From NCBI GenBank assembly GCA_951799445.1, contig OX637297.1:1116001-1180000 (forward strand): a stretch of DNA of 64,000 nucleotides, given 5' to 3'. Numbering within the stretch: position 1 is the stretch's first letter; each line of letters opens with the position of its first letter. Source of the stretch: Pseudisothecium myosuroides (lineage: Eukaryota > Streptophyta > Bryopsida > Hypnales > Lembophyllaceae). Shown one piece after another: positions 1-12,632 of the stretch. The position numbers and the translations under genes were made by a program. Under the pieces are notes generated by a model that was not told the DNA's origin, did no database searches, and saw only the letters and a list, made by a program, of their open reading frames with translations.

Positions 1-488
1 GGATTCAAACTGTGATCACTCAGCGGGGTAAGATTGTCACCTGAGACTGATGAATGTGGGAGAGCCTTCTCATACACATCGTCATCCGGGAGAGCCTCCA
101 ACTACTGAACTCACTTTGTAATTATTGTACTGTACAAAGATACTGAAAAGATATTAAGTTAAGCCTGTACATTGGATCCCCACTTTTGGATACTTGTCTT
201 AGAGTTATATACTGCTAGGTACTATAGCTCTAAAAAGTTCAGATGTTTTCTTTTTCTTTTTGGCAAGGCTATTGTAGAACTAAAAAATAAATAAAAATCT
301 TTATTATTAACAACCCTTCATTAATTATAACGACCCTAGATGAATTACAATGATGCTTATTTACTTCAAAGCCTTGTCTAAAAGTTAGGACCACCCTAAT
401 TAAAATAACCCTTCATTTGATCGCACGTCTCCAGCTAAATAAATGGGAGTGCACCCCCCAAGGCTGATTCCCAAAACTAGCCTCGGTA
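1..488. other. AT-rich stretch, no gene seen
   Basis: No reading frame with coding character, RNA gene or repeat structure could be supported here. The sequence is AT-rich, with short A and T runs. Confidence 0.5.
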
Positions 489-890
489 GTGTGGATAGGA
501 GTGACACCAGGCAACATGTCTAACCATCAATGTTGTTCGGTGACTGCTAGAGATCCAACACTTATCCAATATCAACACTTGTCTTGTTTTTGCTATGCCT
601 GTTTAGGGTATGAGACCCAGCATACTTGCTATCAAATTGACCATGTGCCAAAATTCAGTTTGTATAGGTTGAGATCCAAAGCTCCATTTCAAGCTCGGAG
701 ACTTTATGATGCAAATGAGGTTGAAATTGGCACTGGCGGAGAGTAGATTGCTGATGGTTTGTGCATGGGGGACAATGTTGCTGTGCGTGCACCATTCAAA
801 GAGAAGCCATGATGGCTCATAATCATTATCAAGGCAACGTACATTGTTGAGGAAGCCTTCACTGACCCGGATGATGTAGGCGCTAGATTA
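489..890 (+). pseudogene. Relic transposon protein, upstream half
   Basis: One frame reads through about 130 codons, broken by TAG at 744-746 and TGA at 810-812. The frame contains a cysteine/histidine segment (about 570-640, CFCYAC then HVPKFSL) followed by a compact domain with GDNVAVRAPF, WLIIIKATYIVEEAF and TDPDD. The TAG fits CAG and the TGA fits TGG, so each is one transition from sense. The domain appears to continue at 5878-6160 (SGDVIFNGIWYERL), implying that about 5 kb was inserted between the halves. A related C-terminal layout (a short hydrophobic strand, then W and a charged segment) is seen in the transposase-like gene at 39403-42691. The match to a named family is from general pattern only. 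It could instead be two unrelated exon fragments. Confidence 0.5.
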
Positions 891-2640
891 CCCACCCTTG
901 GTAATAAAGCGAACACCGACCAGGTTCTATGCCTTTATCCACAATTTTTAATATATGGGGGTGATGTAAGCGCGGTCCACTGTGCCTTCCAAGCAATGGA
1001 TCTTTTTCGCTAACGTTTCCTAAATGTCGTGGATGGCAGCGAATAATTAGAATGCATGTAATAACTCACAAGGTAACTGCAAGCTCAGGGATAATGGTAA
1101 ACTTCTAACTCCCTAACTATCTATCCTATGTCAAGGGTCGACTGGGTAGTTGGCGTCATTTCTAACGTCCCTAACTACGTAAAAAGGGGAACCCCTATGT
1201 TCCTTCCATAAACCTCCAAGGCTATCTTGGGTTTTTAAAACTCCACCTTGAAGTTCTACTTTTAAAAGCTACCCCTAAAGTTCCAACTTCGGAATGTAAC
1301 TCTAGATTTTACTTCTTTAACTTGATTCTAAATATTAACTACTGACTTTTGCTTTATGTTTTAACTTTTAACTCTAAGTTTTTACTCCTAAATTAACTCT
1401 AAGATTTACCCTTGAATTTTAACTCTATGTTTTAACTTTTAACTCTAAGTTTTTACTCCTAAATTAACTCTAAGATTTACCCTTGAATTTTAACTCTATG
1501 TTTTAACTTTTAACTCTAAGTTTTTACTTCTAGAATTAATTCTAAATTTTAACCTCTAGGTTTGACTCTATGTTTTCACTTTGACTCTAGATCTTTTCTA
1601 CTTCCAACAACTAACTCTAACTTTAACTTCTACCTCTTAACTTTTAGCTTCTACTTTTAGCCTTTCACTATAACTTTTTACTCCCCAATTGACTCTAAAG
1701 TTTAACCTTTAAATTTAATCTTAACTTTTGACTTTTGACTTTTGACTTTCTACTTCCAACTTTAATCCTATCGTTTTAATCCTAGTTTAACTCTAAGTGT
1801 TATCCTCCTAAATTTAATTCCAACTTTTAACTCTAGGGCTTAACTTCTAAACTTACTTCCACAATTTACTCTGAGTTTTGACTTCTAATTTTAACTCTAT
1901 TTCTAACTCAAAAATCTACTCGTAATTTCTACCTCCTAAATTTAGTCCAAAGTTTTACTTTTTAATTTCTACTTCCCACTCGGATTTTTTACTCCTAATT
2001 AACCCTAACTTCCTTTTCTAAACTACCCTAAGGTTTCACTGGAAATTTTAACCCCCTAAGTTAAACTTCCAAATTAATTCTACTTTTTAACTTCCCAAAG
2101 TTAACTCTAGATTTTGACCTTAGAATTTTAACTTTAAGAAATAAAATGTAAATTGATTCTAATTCTAACCGCTAATTAATCCCTAATTTTAATCCTAAAT
2201 TCTCTTTCTAATTTAAACCCCTAACGTCCGTCCATGATTCTTTTTGAATGATTTTTACTCAAAATTCCTCCGTCCTACCCCCTACCGCTTAACTTAGCCT
2301 AACGCGGTCAGTTTACGGTCGAATCTTAATTATAAGATGTTTTCGGAAACCTCTATTCCTAATCTATCAACTTTTGAATCTAAACTTCTAATTTACACTA
2401 ATCTCGGATGCTAATCACGCTCTAAGGGCTGATTAGGAAAATAAATGCTAATTAGGGAGAAACATCAAAGATTAAATCAAAAACTCACCTCTTCACTACC
2501 GCTATCGGAAATAACTTTGTCCACGTCCACGTGTACATCCTCATGCTCCATGGTAATCTTTGGTTTTTGTTTGATTTTCCAAGCTCACCGCTTATTTAGA
2601 AAATATTACAATTTTTGATGATCTAAACTCTTTCTTTCTT
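891..2640. repeat. Degenerate CTAA/TTTAACT-rich low-complexity DNA
   Basis: From about 1200 to 2240 the plus strand is a long run of variants of TTTAACTCTAA and TTTTACTCCTAA. It behaves as a diverged simple repeat and has no reading frame of note. The rest of the interval shows nothing recognisable. Confidence 0.7.
1355..1530. repeat. 71-bp tandem repeat, about 2.4 copies
   Basis: The string AACTCTAAGTTTTTACTCCT starts at 1370 and again at 1441, and its third partial copy starts at 1512. The spacing is exactly 71 bp and the first two units are essentially identical, so this is a recent local duplication inside older low-complexity DNA. Confidence 0.9.
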
Positions 2641-3295
2641 CTTCTCCCTTCTTTTCTTTCTTCCTCTCTCCTTCTACACTAGTACTATTCCACCTAAGCT
2701 TTTATGAGTCTTACACTATGGTCTCAAACTTCAAGGAGGTTTTTAAGATGCCAACTATCCTCTTACACAATTTTGCCTTTGTGTCATCCTAATCCTTCTT
2801 TCAACGGTCACCACAAATTCTCAAGATTTTTTCTTAGGTCGACCTACTCTAAGCCTAGGTCACTATTCATCGTCTCTCTCACCTCTCCCCTATTTCATTC
2901 GATTTTTCTCTACCCTTCCTCCATTGTGTGTAGAGTGTTTTGTAGTTGTTGGTGAGGGTGAGACTTCCTTGTGTGCAAGTACAGTGGTGCTCCGCTCTTT
3001 TCTCCCTTCTCCCTTTTTGATTTTAGACCCTAATCCCTACCCCAATCCCTACTTAGCAATAGGTCAGCCCCCCATTCTCCTTTGTTTTGTTTATCTTGTC
3101 TTTATTTTGTTCTAGTGTGAGAGAAACCAAAAATCAAGAAAAAGGAGTCCAAAAATGGGGACCGAACTGGGGCCCCAACTGCCTGCCGGACCAAGCCTGG
3201 CCTCCCGGCTGGCTGGCTAGTTGCTGGGGGGTCGGGTTCAACAAAATAAATAAATATTTATTTATTTGTTTTCTTTTGATATTCTGATGATGTGA
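2641..3295. other. Pyrimidine-rich and spacer DNA, no gene seen
   Basis: A CTTT/CTTC-rich tract lies near 2630-2680, and a short inverted AAATAAATA/TATTTATTT run lies near 3245-3270. Reading frames are short and compositionally biased, and none is supported as a gene. Confidence 0.5.
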
Positions 3296-3421
3296 CCTGG
3301 TCTGTTTGGTTCTCGACTTGATCTGGTCTGTTCTGGCTCTCGACTTGATCTGGTCTATTTGGTTCTTGACTGATCTGGTCTGTTTGGTTCTCGACTTGAT
3401 CTGGTCTGTTTTGGCTCTGGA
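3296..3421. repeat. Minisatellite, about 26-bp unit, five copies
   Basis: Five successive variants of CTGGTCTGTTTGGTTCTCGA followed by CTTGAT, each 25-27 bp, run head to tail. Variation is limited to a few substitutions and one-base indels. Confidence 0.9.
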
Positions 3422-3473
3422 CCTTGACCACTAAGGAAAAACTGGATTTTTGGCAAACTGGGTTTTTGGTGAA

Positions 3474-3775
3474 CTAAGGGAAAAAACTTGGTGAAAATAA
3501 AACTTGGGAAAAATAGGACTTGGGGAAAATAGAACTTGGGGAAAATAGAACTTGGGGAAAATAGGACTTGAGGGAAATAGAACTTGGGGAAAATAAACTT
3601 GGGGAAAATAAACTTGGGGAAAAATAGGACTTGAGGGAAATAGAATTTGGGAAAAATAAGACTTGGGGAAAATAGAACTTGGGGAACAACTAGACTCACT
3701 AAACACTTGGGGAGCAACTTAGACACACTAAAACTTGGGGAACACTCAGACTCACTAAACACTTGGGGAACAACT
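3474..3775. repeat. Minisatellite, about 17-bp unit (ACTTGGGGAAAATAGA)
   Basis: Around a dozen copies of ACTTGGGGAAAATAGA and close variants run from about 3480 to 3690. They then grade into a longer related unit containing ACTTGGGGAACAACTAGACT. The minus-strand reading frames over this block are only the translated repeat (FPKFYFPQVLF-like) and are not genes. Confidence 0.9.
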
Positions 3776-4028
3776 AAACTAAAGAAAACTTTGGAATTAA
3801 CTAAACTTCACTAAATGCAAAGGAACCTACATATCTTGGAAGCTAAACTCTGGAGATTTCCACAAAGGTCTTGGAAACTAGACTTTGGAACTAAACACGG
3901 GGGAGGTGCAAAGCTTTGCCGTTAGATTGGTTTTAACACCAACTTTAGGACTTCTTGACACCTCGAGGGTTCAAAGCTCCGTTGTCTACACTTTTAACAC
4001 ACGCTTTAGGACTTCAACTTTGTCACTA

Positions 4029-4185
4029 GTTCAAAGCTTCGCCGTCCCGGAGGGAGGTCCACTCAACAAGGAGAAGATTAGAAGAGGGTTTGGAATAACT
4101 TTAGAAAACATGCACAAAGGAGGTTCAAAGCTTCGCCGTCCCGGAGGGGGGTCCACTCAACAAGGAGAAGGTTAGATGAGGGTGT
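4029..4185. repeat. 94-bp tandem duplication
   Basis: TCAAAGCTTCGCCGTCCCGG occurs at 4031 and again at 4125. The following GGTCCACTCAACAAGGAGAA is also repeated, giving one full and one partial unit of 94 bp with few differences. Confidence 0.9.
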
Positions 4186-4189
4186 AAGA

Positions 4190-5877
4190 AAAAACACAAA
4201 GAGAAAACACATAAGTTAGACCACGTGGCAACACAAAACTCACACGCTAAAGGCCCCCGAAAGCGGCATCGCCAAGGTACGGTGGAGGGTGATTTTAGAA
4301 TTAGTGCAAGATACAAAAAAAAAGACTCTTAAACTTCACAAGCTAGACCACAACACGCACAAGAGGGAGAGAGAGGCTCTCCACTTACAACAAGGTGCCA
4401 ACAACTTCACAAAAGAGTACACAAAGCAAGGTAGAAGGACCCCCAAGGACCTTCAAAGCTTGAAAATAAGCAACAATGGAGCCAAAAGTGCTCCGAAAAC
4501 ACCGTAGAGGTTTTTGGCTTCAAACGCCAAAATATCCAAAATAACTTGAACCCACGGACCCAAAACAAGAATTGGAGGTGTTCTAGAGAGAGAAATGGGG
4601 CCCTTATATAGGTTTCCCAAGGGCTCACCCCTCTCTCTAAAGCTCTAAGGTAACCTTATCAACGGGGATTTTCATCCTCATCCTCAAAGATTTTCGTCCT
4701 ACATCCTAAATTTCTACTTCTACCATCTATGCTGGACCAACATCCTAACTTTTGGAGATTAGCTCCAATCGCCGAACGGATTGCGCCGTTGGATCCAGAT
4801 CGCCGTGTTTAGTCCTAAATCCTCCTACCCCCCGTACCGAGGCCAAAAACCCATCGTAGGCTAATTTAGTTTAAAAACCAAATCGTGGTAAAATCCTAGA
4901 TCTTGGGGGTCTCCTATTTGGAGAAATGTGAATAGCCTAGGGTCTCTGGTAGGTGCAAGAGAGTCGGGAAGGACTTTTGGTTGACTTCGTTTCGCCATCG
5001 TATGGGCCCGGGATGCCGGTCAACGTGGCGGGGACCCCGCCACGTGGTTAATTCCCGAGGAATCTCGCCGGTTCGGGTACTTGCCGCTATCGGAATGTCG
5101 TGAAACTTCACGGAGCGCATTATTAACATAAAACAAGCTAGTCTAATTTTTAGTGAGATTTTATTGTAACCTGGGTAATTTCCATGAAATTCCCGTTGGA
5201 GGTTAGGAGGGTTGACCACCCGGAAAAAGGTTCTTCTGCAAGTCGGAAGATGCCGGGATTTTTCACGTGGCCTCTCAGGGAGTCGTATGAAAGACGTGCG
5301 GGTGTGTTTCCGTACCTGGCACGATTGGTCAATGGAGATTTAAAACTGGCCATCTCCTCAAATTAGCGACGGTGCGGGAATCTTCTGCAGGTGGAGGAAT
5401 CTTGGCGAACCAATTTTGCCGTTGGACTCCTAGCATGGGATTCACCCTAGAACACCATCCCTGGGCTGTAGATTCCTCCACGGGCCCGGTCTTGCGTGAG
5501 TGGCTCCTACATGCTAACAATCGGGATTTTGGGAATTTGTCGATCTAATGGGGAATTCTAAATCTAACTCTAGGACCCGACCTAGTGGCCTCGCCGTGGA
5601 TCCCTCGGACCGACCTAGCCATGAATCGCCACATTCATGGTGGGATTTAGCCCTTTTGGGCCTGTGTGACTCGAATCCTCCAAATCTAACCTTTTCGTTA
5701 TTTTTATACTATTTTTAAGCAAGGTTTGGGGGATTCTAAGTAAAAAACACAAATCTAGACCAAATACTATAATGGGTATGACACAACCCTATTTCGGTTC
5801 TACACTCTTTTTATGGATTTTTGTATACTTTTATCAACTTTAAATTGCAAATTTCCAAAAAAATAATTCTACAAGTC
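4190..5877. other. Spacer, no gene supported
   Basis: Open frames here are short and mutually overlapping and lack recognisable motifs. A TATATAAG-like box lies on the minus strand near 4600, and a G+C-richer stretch runs from about 4750 to 5660. The interval probably belongs to one or more transposon insertions that split the relic gene on either side, but no terminal repeats could be paired. Confidence 0.4.
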
Positions 5878-6160
5878 CCAAGTAACAAATTGGGAGCTCA
5901 CAGATGAGAACACCTATGTCTCTGGGGATGTTATTTTCAATGGAATATGGTATGAGAGGCTCAAAGAAGGGAGTCAAACTTATTTGCTGAGGAATGACAA
6001 AGAACCAAGTACAATTAATAGCCACATTGTTCTTACTTCCAAATTTAGTTTGCCCCCTATTGCACATCCTATAAAGAGTCATTTATCAAGATTTGAGTTG
6101 AAGGTAGATGTCAAAGAGATTATTGATGAGGCCTTGAGGGGTGCTGTGCTACTGGACTAG
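5878..6160 (+). pseudogene. Relic transposon protein, C-terminal exon
   Basis: About 90 uninterrupted codons end in TAG at 6158-6160 and encode WELTDENTYVSG, IFNGIWYERLKEGSQTY, LSRFELKVDVKEIIDEAL and GAVLLD. An in-frame TAA lies just upstream of a TTCTACAAG or CCCAAG acceptor, so the segment looks like a last exon. Its N-terminal part would follow naturally on the TDPD segment ending near 890, so I read the two as the separated halves of one protein. The composition is normal coding, unlike the flanks. A foldback element begins 70 bp after the stop. The function is not identified. Confidence 0.55.
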
Positions 6161-6230
6161 AACTACAATGTTCTTGTAATCTTCCCTTTTCACCGTATTT
6201 TTATTCAATACAATTCAATTTTCCAATGGT

Positions 6231-7634
6231 TGTACAGTAAGGTCTACTTCATTTACGAATTTTTGAAATCGCAGGGAAGGGAATTTCAGATCTGCCAACT
6301 TTGACAGCCTCCCGAGGGCTCAAAAATTGATTCTTTGACCATGAAATTTTTACCACAACTTCATTTTTAAGTTAATTATATGTGTGCCAAATTTCAAGGC
6401 CAAATGATTTACACAAAAAAAGATAGTCAAAATCTCCCAACATGTGTAGCCGTGAAAAAAATTTCACTACTACCAACTTTGACACCCTCCCAAGGACTGA
6501 ATTTTTTTATTTTTTCTATGAAACTTTTGGCATAGGACCATCTATATGTTGATTACATTTGTGAAAAATTTCAAGTCCAAAAGCCCTCTACAAAAATAGA
6601 TATTCAAAATCTCCCAACATGTGTATTTGTAAAACAATTTCACTCCTACCAACTTTGACACTATCCCAAGGGTTGAAAAATTGTTTATTTACCATGAAAT
6701 TTTTATGATGAAATTATATCTATGTTAATAACATGTGTGCCAAATTTCAAGTTCAAAAGATTCATACAAAAAAAAATGCCAATTCTACCAACATGTGTAG
6801 TTGTGAGAAAAAAAATTTCAGCCCTTGGGATAGTGTAATTTTTTGGGTTAAAACTTTCACATGGATGTAGAAAGTCATTCTCACAACTACACATGTTGGG
6901 AGAATTAGAATATCTTTTTTTTGGTAAATCTTTTGACCTTGAAATTTGGCTTACATTTTATCAATATAAAGATGATCTCATGCCAAAAATTTCATTGTAA
7001 AATGTATTTTTTTCAGCCCTTGGGATAGTGTCAAAGTTGGTAGTAGTGAATTGTTTCTCACAACTATACATGTTGGTAGAATTGGCATATTTTTTTTTGT
7101 ATGAATCTTTTGAACTTGAAATTTGGCACACATGTTATTAACATAGAGATGATTTCATCATAAGAGTTTCATGGTAAATAAACAATTTTTCAACCCTTGA
7201 TATAGAGTCAAAGTTGGTAGTAGTGAAATTGTTTCACAAATACACATGTTGGGAGATTTTGAATATCTATTTTTGTAGAGGGCTTTTGGACTTGAAATTT
7301 TTCACAAATGTAATCAACATATAGATGGTCCTATGCCAAAAGTTTCATAGAAAAAATAAAAAAATTCAGTCCTTGGGAGGGTGTCAAAGTTGGCAGTAGT
7401 GAAATTTTTTTCACGGCTACACATGTTGGGAGATTTTGACTATCTTTTTTTGTGTAAATCATTTGGCCTTGAAATTTGGCACACATATAATTAACTTAAA
7501 AATGAAGTTGTGGTAAAAATTTCATGGTCAAAGAATCATTTTTGAGCCCTCGGGAGACTGTCAAAGTTGGCAGATCTGAAATTCCCTTCCCTGCGATTTC
7601 AAAAATTCGTAAATGAAGTAGACCTTACTGTACA
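6231..7634. mobile_element. 1.4-kb foldback transposon, Tc1/mariner-like ends
   Basis: The left end reads TGTACAGTAAGGTCTACTTC and the right end is its exact reverse complement. The two arms stay complementary for several hundred bases toward a centre near 6830-6900. Each arm is itself built from about 177-bp direct repeats: CCAACTTTGACA occurs at 6295, 6473 and 6649, and its complement recurs in the right arm. There is no coding frame. A TA dinucleotide followed by CAGT at each end suggests a TA target site and Tc1/mariner-type mobilisation by a transposase supplied elsewhere; that class is inferred from the ends alone. Confidence 0.85.
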
Positions 7635-9899
7635 TCAAAGACTTGGTAGTTTGTGCTTAATTGCCTGAATGCTGGTTCTAAATTCTGTAAATTGATCTTA
7701 CTTTCAATGACTTGGTACTACATCCAACATTGAAATTTTAGAACTAAGACATGGGTTGATGAATTTGGTCATGTTTTCAAGTCACGTCCTTGTGATTATT
7801 TCTTAGGTAGTTCTTCTTTTGCAGTAATTCAATATCTTGTTTTTGGGTATTTAGGGTGGTATATATATTGTTAGATTGATAGGTTTGGATGCCATAGCCA
7901 ACCTAAAAGCCTGGCACGGATTTTTTGGGGAAGCGTGCTACTTTGCCACTCTTGCAGAGCGATTCAGATGTCGGTATCAATTAAGAAAAGATTCAATTAG
8001 CCATGCTCTTGGAATTTGAAATGTTCAGGTGGACCGTAAGGTAGAGACATCCAAAGGTGCCACTTTTTGTTACATTGTAGGTACACTACTTAGATTGATC
8101 ACATTTTTACATTTCTTGTTGGAAAAAAAAATGAGATTTCAATGCACCAAAGAACGTGGCATCTGAATACTAGAAGCAAAAATTATTAAAGGTTAAAGCC
8201 TTATTTGGAGAATTTGCCACTGCAAAGAGTCGTTGTTGAGCTTGGGCCCAGGCAATTCTAGCCCTCCACCGTGTCACACTATAGAGCCTTACCAAACTTA
8301 GAAAAGATAGTACTAAAATAAGGCTAAGTTGTTCTCCTAGATTCATTCTTGTATCTTCTCAAATTCACTTTTGGAAACTTGAGGCTATAAAACCAAATAA
8401 TGACAAAAACAAGTCCCAGAAACTAAGCTTAGTCAAATTTCCACCAAGCTCTTAAAAATGGCGTTCAAAGCTTGAATTTTGAAGAGCCGAATCTTCTAAA
8501 GTTTGTGGATTGTGTAGAGATGGGGAATGTTTTGAAGGCCAGTCTTCACATAGACTATCCCAGCTGTCTTTACTGTGTAGTAATGGCAATATTCTCAAAG
8601 TCTGGTTCAAAAACCACCATCATTATTTTGTATATATATGACTTCTGGAGATGTACAGAAGATGATCATGATGGCGGTTTAAGGCAAAACACAAATTTAA
8701 AAGGGTCTACCTTTAATCATTTCAAACTATTATTTTTCATTAAAGAGTTTAATTTTTTATGATGTTGGCCCGCTCATTAGATTCAATTTAGCTTCAATTT
8801 TTCAAGTGATATATGTTGTATTTTGTAAATCTTGAATTTAGAAATGGAAGTTCTTGAAAATTAAAAGTGCATTCTAAATTCTTGTGGAATGTATTTTTTG
8901 GCAAAGTCTTTGGTATATATATACCCTATACTGATGTGAAACTGCTTTCATATTCCAAAAGTGTATATTTTATCCAAAAATATAGATGGATCCATTTTGT
9001 AGGAAGGCGGGTTTTGCAAGCATCTCCTTATGTAATTTCTAGTTCTATATAGAAGATCTAAAACTATTAGTGGTATTATTGCTCTTGAGATGAAGATGAA
9101 TCTTATGTGAAGTACTACCTTCCCCAAAATTATATTGGTTGCAAATGTTGTTATATAAATAGAAGTGGGAATTTGTTTAAATTTTTGTGCAAAAAATGAA
9201 AGATATCTAATTTTATTTTTTGTTTATATCTCCAATAAAAACTATTAGACTTACCTTTTGAAACAAATTTTGGCATATTGAAATATTCAAATGAATATTA
9301 AGATGTTTGTAATTTATAAAGGATGAACATTGTAATTTGTGAATTCATAGAATTGAAGAATTGAAGCTTGTAAACTTTTTATATTCTATATTTCTAATTT
9401 CTAAGATTTTTAATTTTTATCATGCTGAAATTTTTTAACTTCTTATACTTAGTTGTGAGCTTAAAAAATTTATGGAAATTTTTAAACTTGAAAAATTCAA
9501 AACTTGGCCAACTTATACAACTTGATTGTAATTTTTTAATTTGTAAATTTCTAATTTGAAAGATTGTAATTTGTTTAAATAGGAAGGGTGATTTGTAGCA
9601 ATTATCGACAAGAAATCATAAAATCCCTTTACCTAGGAGGTAAAAAGACATGTGGGCCCAAGAGAATCATTGAGAAAATCATATATTGAAAGAAATTGGA
9701 TCAATTATAAAGATTTATTTTTTATTGAAACAAGGTTTTATAGCTAAATACTAATATTATCAAAGCACCTTTATATTTGAAAATAGCTATATACGTGCTT
9801 TGTTAGTAGCATTAGTATTGAAATAGGAGATTTCTATGAAATGAATCTTTTTTATTAGTATTTAATATGATTTATTTTTAAAACATCAAAAATGATTGT

Positions 9900-10350
9900 A
9901 AATTAAACCCAAAAGGACCAAAGCCTTTTTTCTGCAAATAAAACATTCAAAACTACCATCTAGGAAGGAATGGTTGTTGCTCTTTAGATTCTCTCTTCAA
10001 AGCAAGTTGGATACATTCTTGCAAAATTTTAGATCATTAGGAATAGTATAACATATATTAAAAAAACAAAATCATTAATAGCTCTAAGATGGAATTCAAA
10101 CATCATGATCTCAATGGTGAGTTTGCTCTAATAAACTAACTTAAAGCCTTCAAGTAATTTTTTTTTAAAATTAAAAGAAATTACATTCAAAAATGAATCC
10201 TACAGGTTATTTTTTTCAAGAAGATGCTTAGATTGCCCAAAAAACAAGATTGTCCATAATTTTATCATATTTAATTCTTGTGGAATGAATCAGAGCTTCA
10301 CATGTCAACAAAAATATAGTCTTATTAAAATTAAAAAATTTAGCTCAGAG
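9900..10350. repeat. Diverged copy of the repeat at 62.45-63.15 kb
   Basis: Shared blocks in the same order and orientation include GCCTTTTTTCTGCAAATAAA (compare GGCCTCTTTTCTGCC at 62.46 kb), AATGAATCCTACAGGTTATT and TTCAAGAAGATGCT with CCCAAAAAACAAGA (compare 62.99-63.05 kb). The copies differ by scattered substitutions and small indels, so this is an old dispersed repeat family. Confidence 0.7.
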
Positions 10351-11915
10351 TTATGTTTATTCCATATTGGTCATGTAGGTCTACCTATTTTTGACCAAGG
10401 ATTGATTGTTGCAATAAATTGAGAGTTGTATCCAATCACAATGCACCACAATTGCACCATAATTGATCACAACTCATCTCTATTTGTATGGGAAGAGAGC
10501 ACCCTACATTAAAAACAAGTAGGGTGATGAAGAATGGATTGGCTCTCGTAATTCATTATTTTTTTCAAATATATTTAACCATTTGCATTTTGCTTCATAA
10601 ACATTTACTAAATATCAAAAATTCTATATGATTTTTGATTGAATATTGCCATGGTGTGACAAAACTTATAAGGTTGGTTTTACTTACCCTTATGTAGTGT
10701 CCTTCCCAAAATCTAATGAGGTTCTATAATTCAAAGAATTGAGGGAAAAATTACATTAGAAATTTATTTTAACAACACTTTAGAATAGATTTTCAGCTAG
10801 AAGCTGCAAATTGATTTTCATTGTACGTGTTATGTCTTCATATTTATTTTAAATCCCAAAGTTTGTGGATTTGATACGTAATAAGAAGAATGACAGTTTA
10901 CTTCAAATTACTTTCATAATTTTGACACCCTCATGATCAAACATTATAACCTTTCAATCTAGAAGTGGTAATTTTGTGTTTACTTTTCTTATGTAATCCT
11001 TAACAAAACTAGTTTGAACTTATACAATTAAAAAATTGATGAAACTTATCAAAACTTTGACTTTTTGTTTAATATAAAGCATACATATCTTCTGCTACCC
11101 ATAATGTCATACTACTATATTGGAATTGAAGGATATAGCATTGAATCACCGCACTATAGGGACTACTTCCTTTAGATCCTGTGTGAAGTATCAAACTAGT
11201 AACAGATTATTTTTACTTTAATTAAGAAAAATGCCACATGTGCAGCATGTGGCCATCAAATGGATATAAAACAAGCTAGCAATTACAAAGTAGGAATCTT
11301 CCTAGTAAGATCTATCACTTTTGCTCCATTGAGAGCAATCTATGCTTTCATCATTCTCTCAGAGAATAATATGGCTCGTAATTTTCAATTTCCATAGCAA
11401 TAGCTTGCACTGCCATTGCTTTGGTAGTTGCAAGAAAATTCATCTTCTTCTTATCAACCTTCCAAAAAAGTCATCCATCAATTGTGTCTTGACCTCAATG
11501 GTTACCCTTTAAACCTGTCCAATATAGATATTCAAGCCTTTTGCATTTTGAAACCATACCTACACTTAATTGCAATATCATGTTTAACTAGTATCCTTTG
11601 TGTTATTGCGACAATTAAAAAAAAATAGAAGTAATTTACTAAAAAATTTTAATTCAAAAGTAACTTGGACATTCATAATTTCTCCATTCTAGGTCCAAAA
11701 TTCATGAATTAGAGCATGTGCACCCTTCCATGGTGAGGGCTTTTTGACGTACTAAGAATGTGACTAGGGGATTTAGAGTTCTAAACATCCTACTGTAACA
11801 AACAAAACAAACAACCTAACTTAAGGTATGGATTACAATTCAATACTATTGTACGCTAAAAATTTGTACACAAAGTCATATTTTAGCACAAAATGGAGAT
11901 TTAATAGAAATTTAT

Positions 11916-11917
<2 letters not shown>

Positions 11918-11951
<34 letters not shown>
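11918..11951. repeat. (AT)n microsatellite
   Basis: An uninterrupted alternating AT run of more than 30 bases. Confidence 0.97.
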
Positions 11952-11954
<3 letters not shown>

Positions 11955-12632
11955 TTCACAAGGAATCTTTAACTTCAAAATGTCCAAGCCCTTTTTTGAC
12001 TAGAAAGCTAGTTTCAAACAAATTCAAAAACTAGTCCACCAACACAAACATCAAATACACTTTGTATATCATGTATCATGTACTCTTGTAGAAGCCACAT
12101 TTCAGGCTGAATACTGTAAAATGTTTATCGTTTAGCCAAGGCAATTATCTTTTCTTTCTTAAGTATGCAATTTGAATGACCCTACATTGAATCGTGAGTA
12201 ATGCGGTTCCTCCTACATTAAGGCTAGTGAATCATTAACCTATTGGAATGGAGTTTTCCATATAAAATCCTGGTCACTGATTTTTGGTTGAGAATGAACT
12301 TGTGTTGGGGAGGATCCTGCTTTAGATTTTAAGTTCTGATTGGGTGTTGTAAAGGTGTCAAAACTGCAATAATTTTCACGTAAATCTCATATTGACACCT
12401 TTTGCCTGGAGCTCTGAAGGCTTAACTTACTGTCACAAGCTATCTGAGCAACTCATGTGAGACCTGGATTGTACCTTCTGCATTGAACTAACAGACAAAG
12501 TAGAATAATAACCTCCTAAACCACAGATTGATGAATAATTCATGCATCTCACACAACAGATATAATCATGTGTAACAAAAGAGCAGTTGCACAAAATTTA
12601 AAAGTTTTATATGGAAAAGTGAAAAATGGAAA

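Larger units (their letters stand above)
7635..12560. other. AT-rich DNA, no convincing gene
   Basis: Most of this stretch is strongly AT-rich with no coding signal. One 45-codon open segment near 7880-8018 reads like protein (ANLKAWHGFFGEACYFATLA), but it has no detectable partner exons and is not called as a gene. The interval also contains a dispersed repeat at 9900-10350 and an AT microsatellite at 11918-11951, listed separately. Confidence 0.5.

Noticed and set aside
3355..3762. Overlapping minus-strand frames rich in FPKFYFPQV
   Set aside because: They are the translation of the 17-bp minisatellite in several frames, with no independent coding evidence.
7880..8018. 45-codon open segment reading ANLKAWHGFFGEACYFATLA
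   Set aside because: Protein-like, but two frames are open, no partner exons were found, and its length is compatible with chance.
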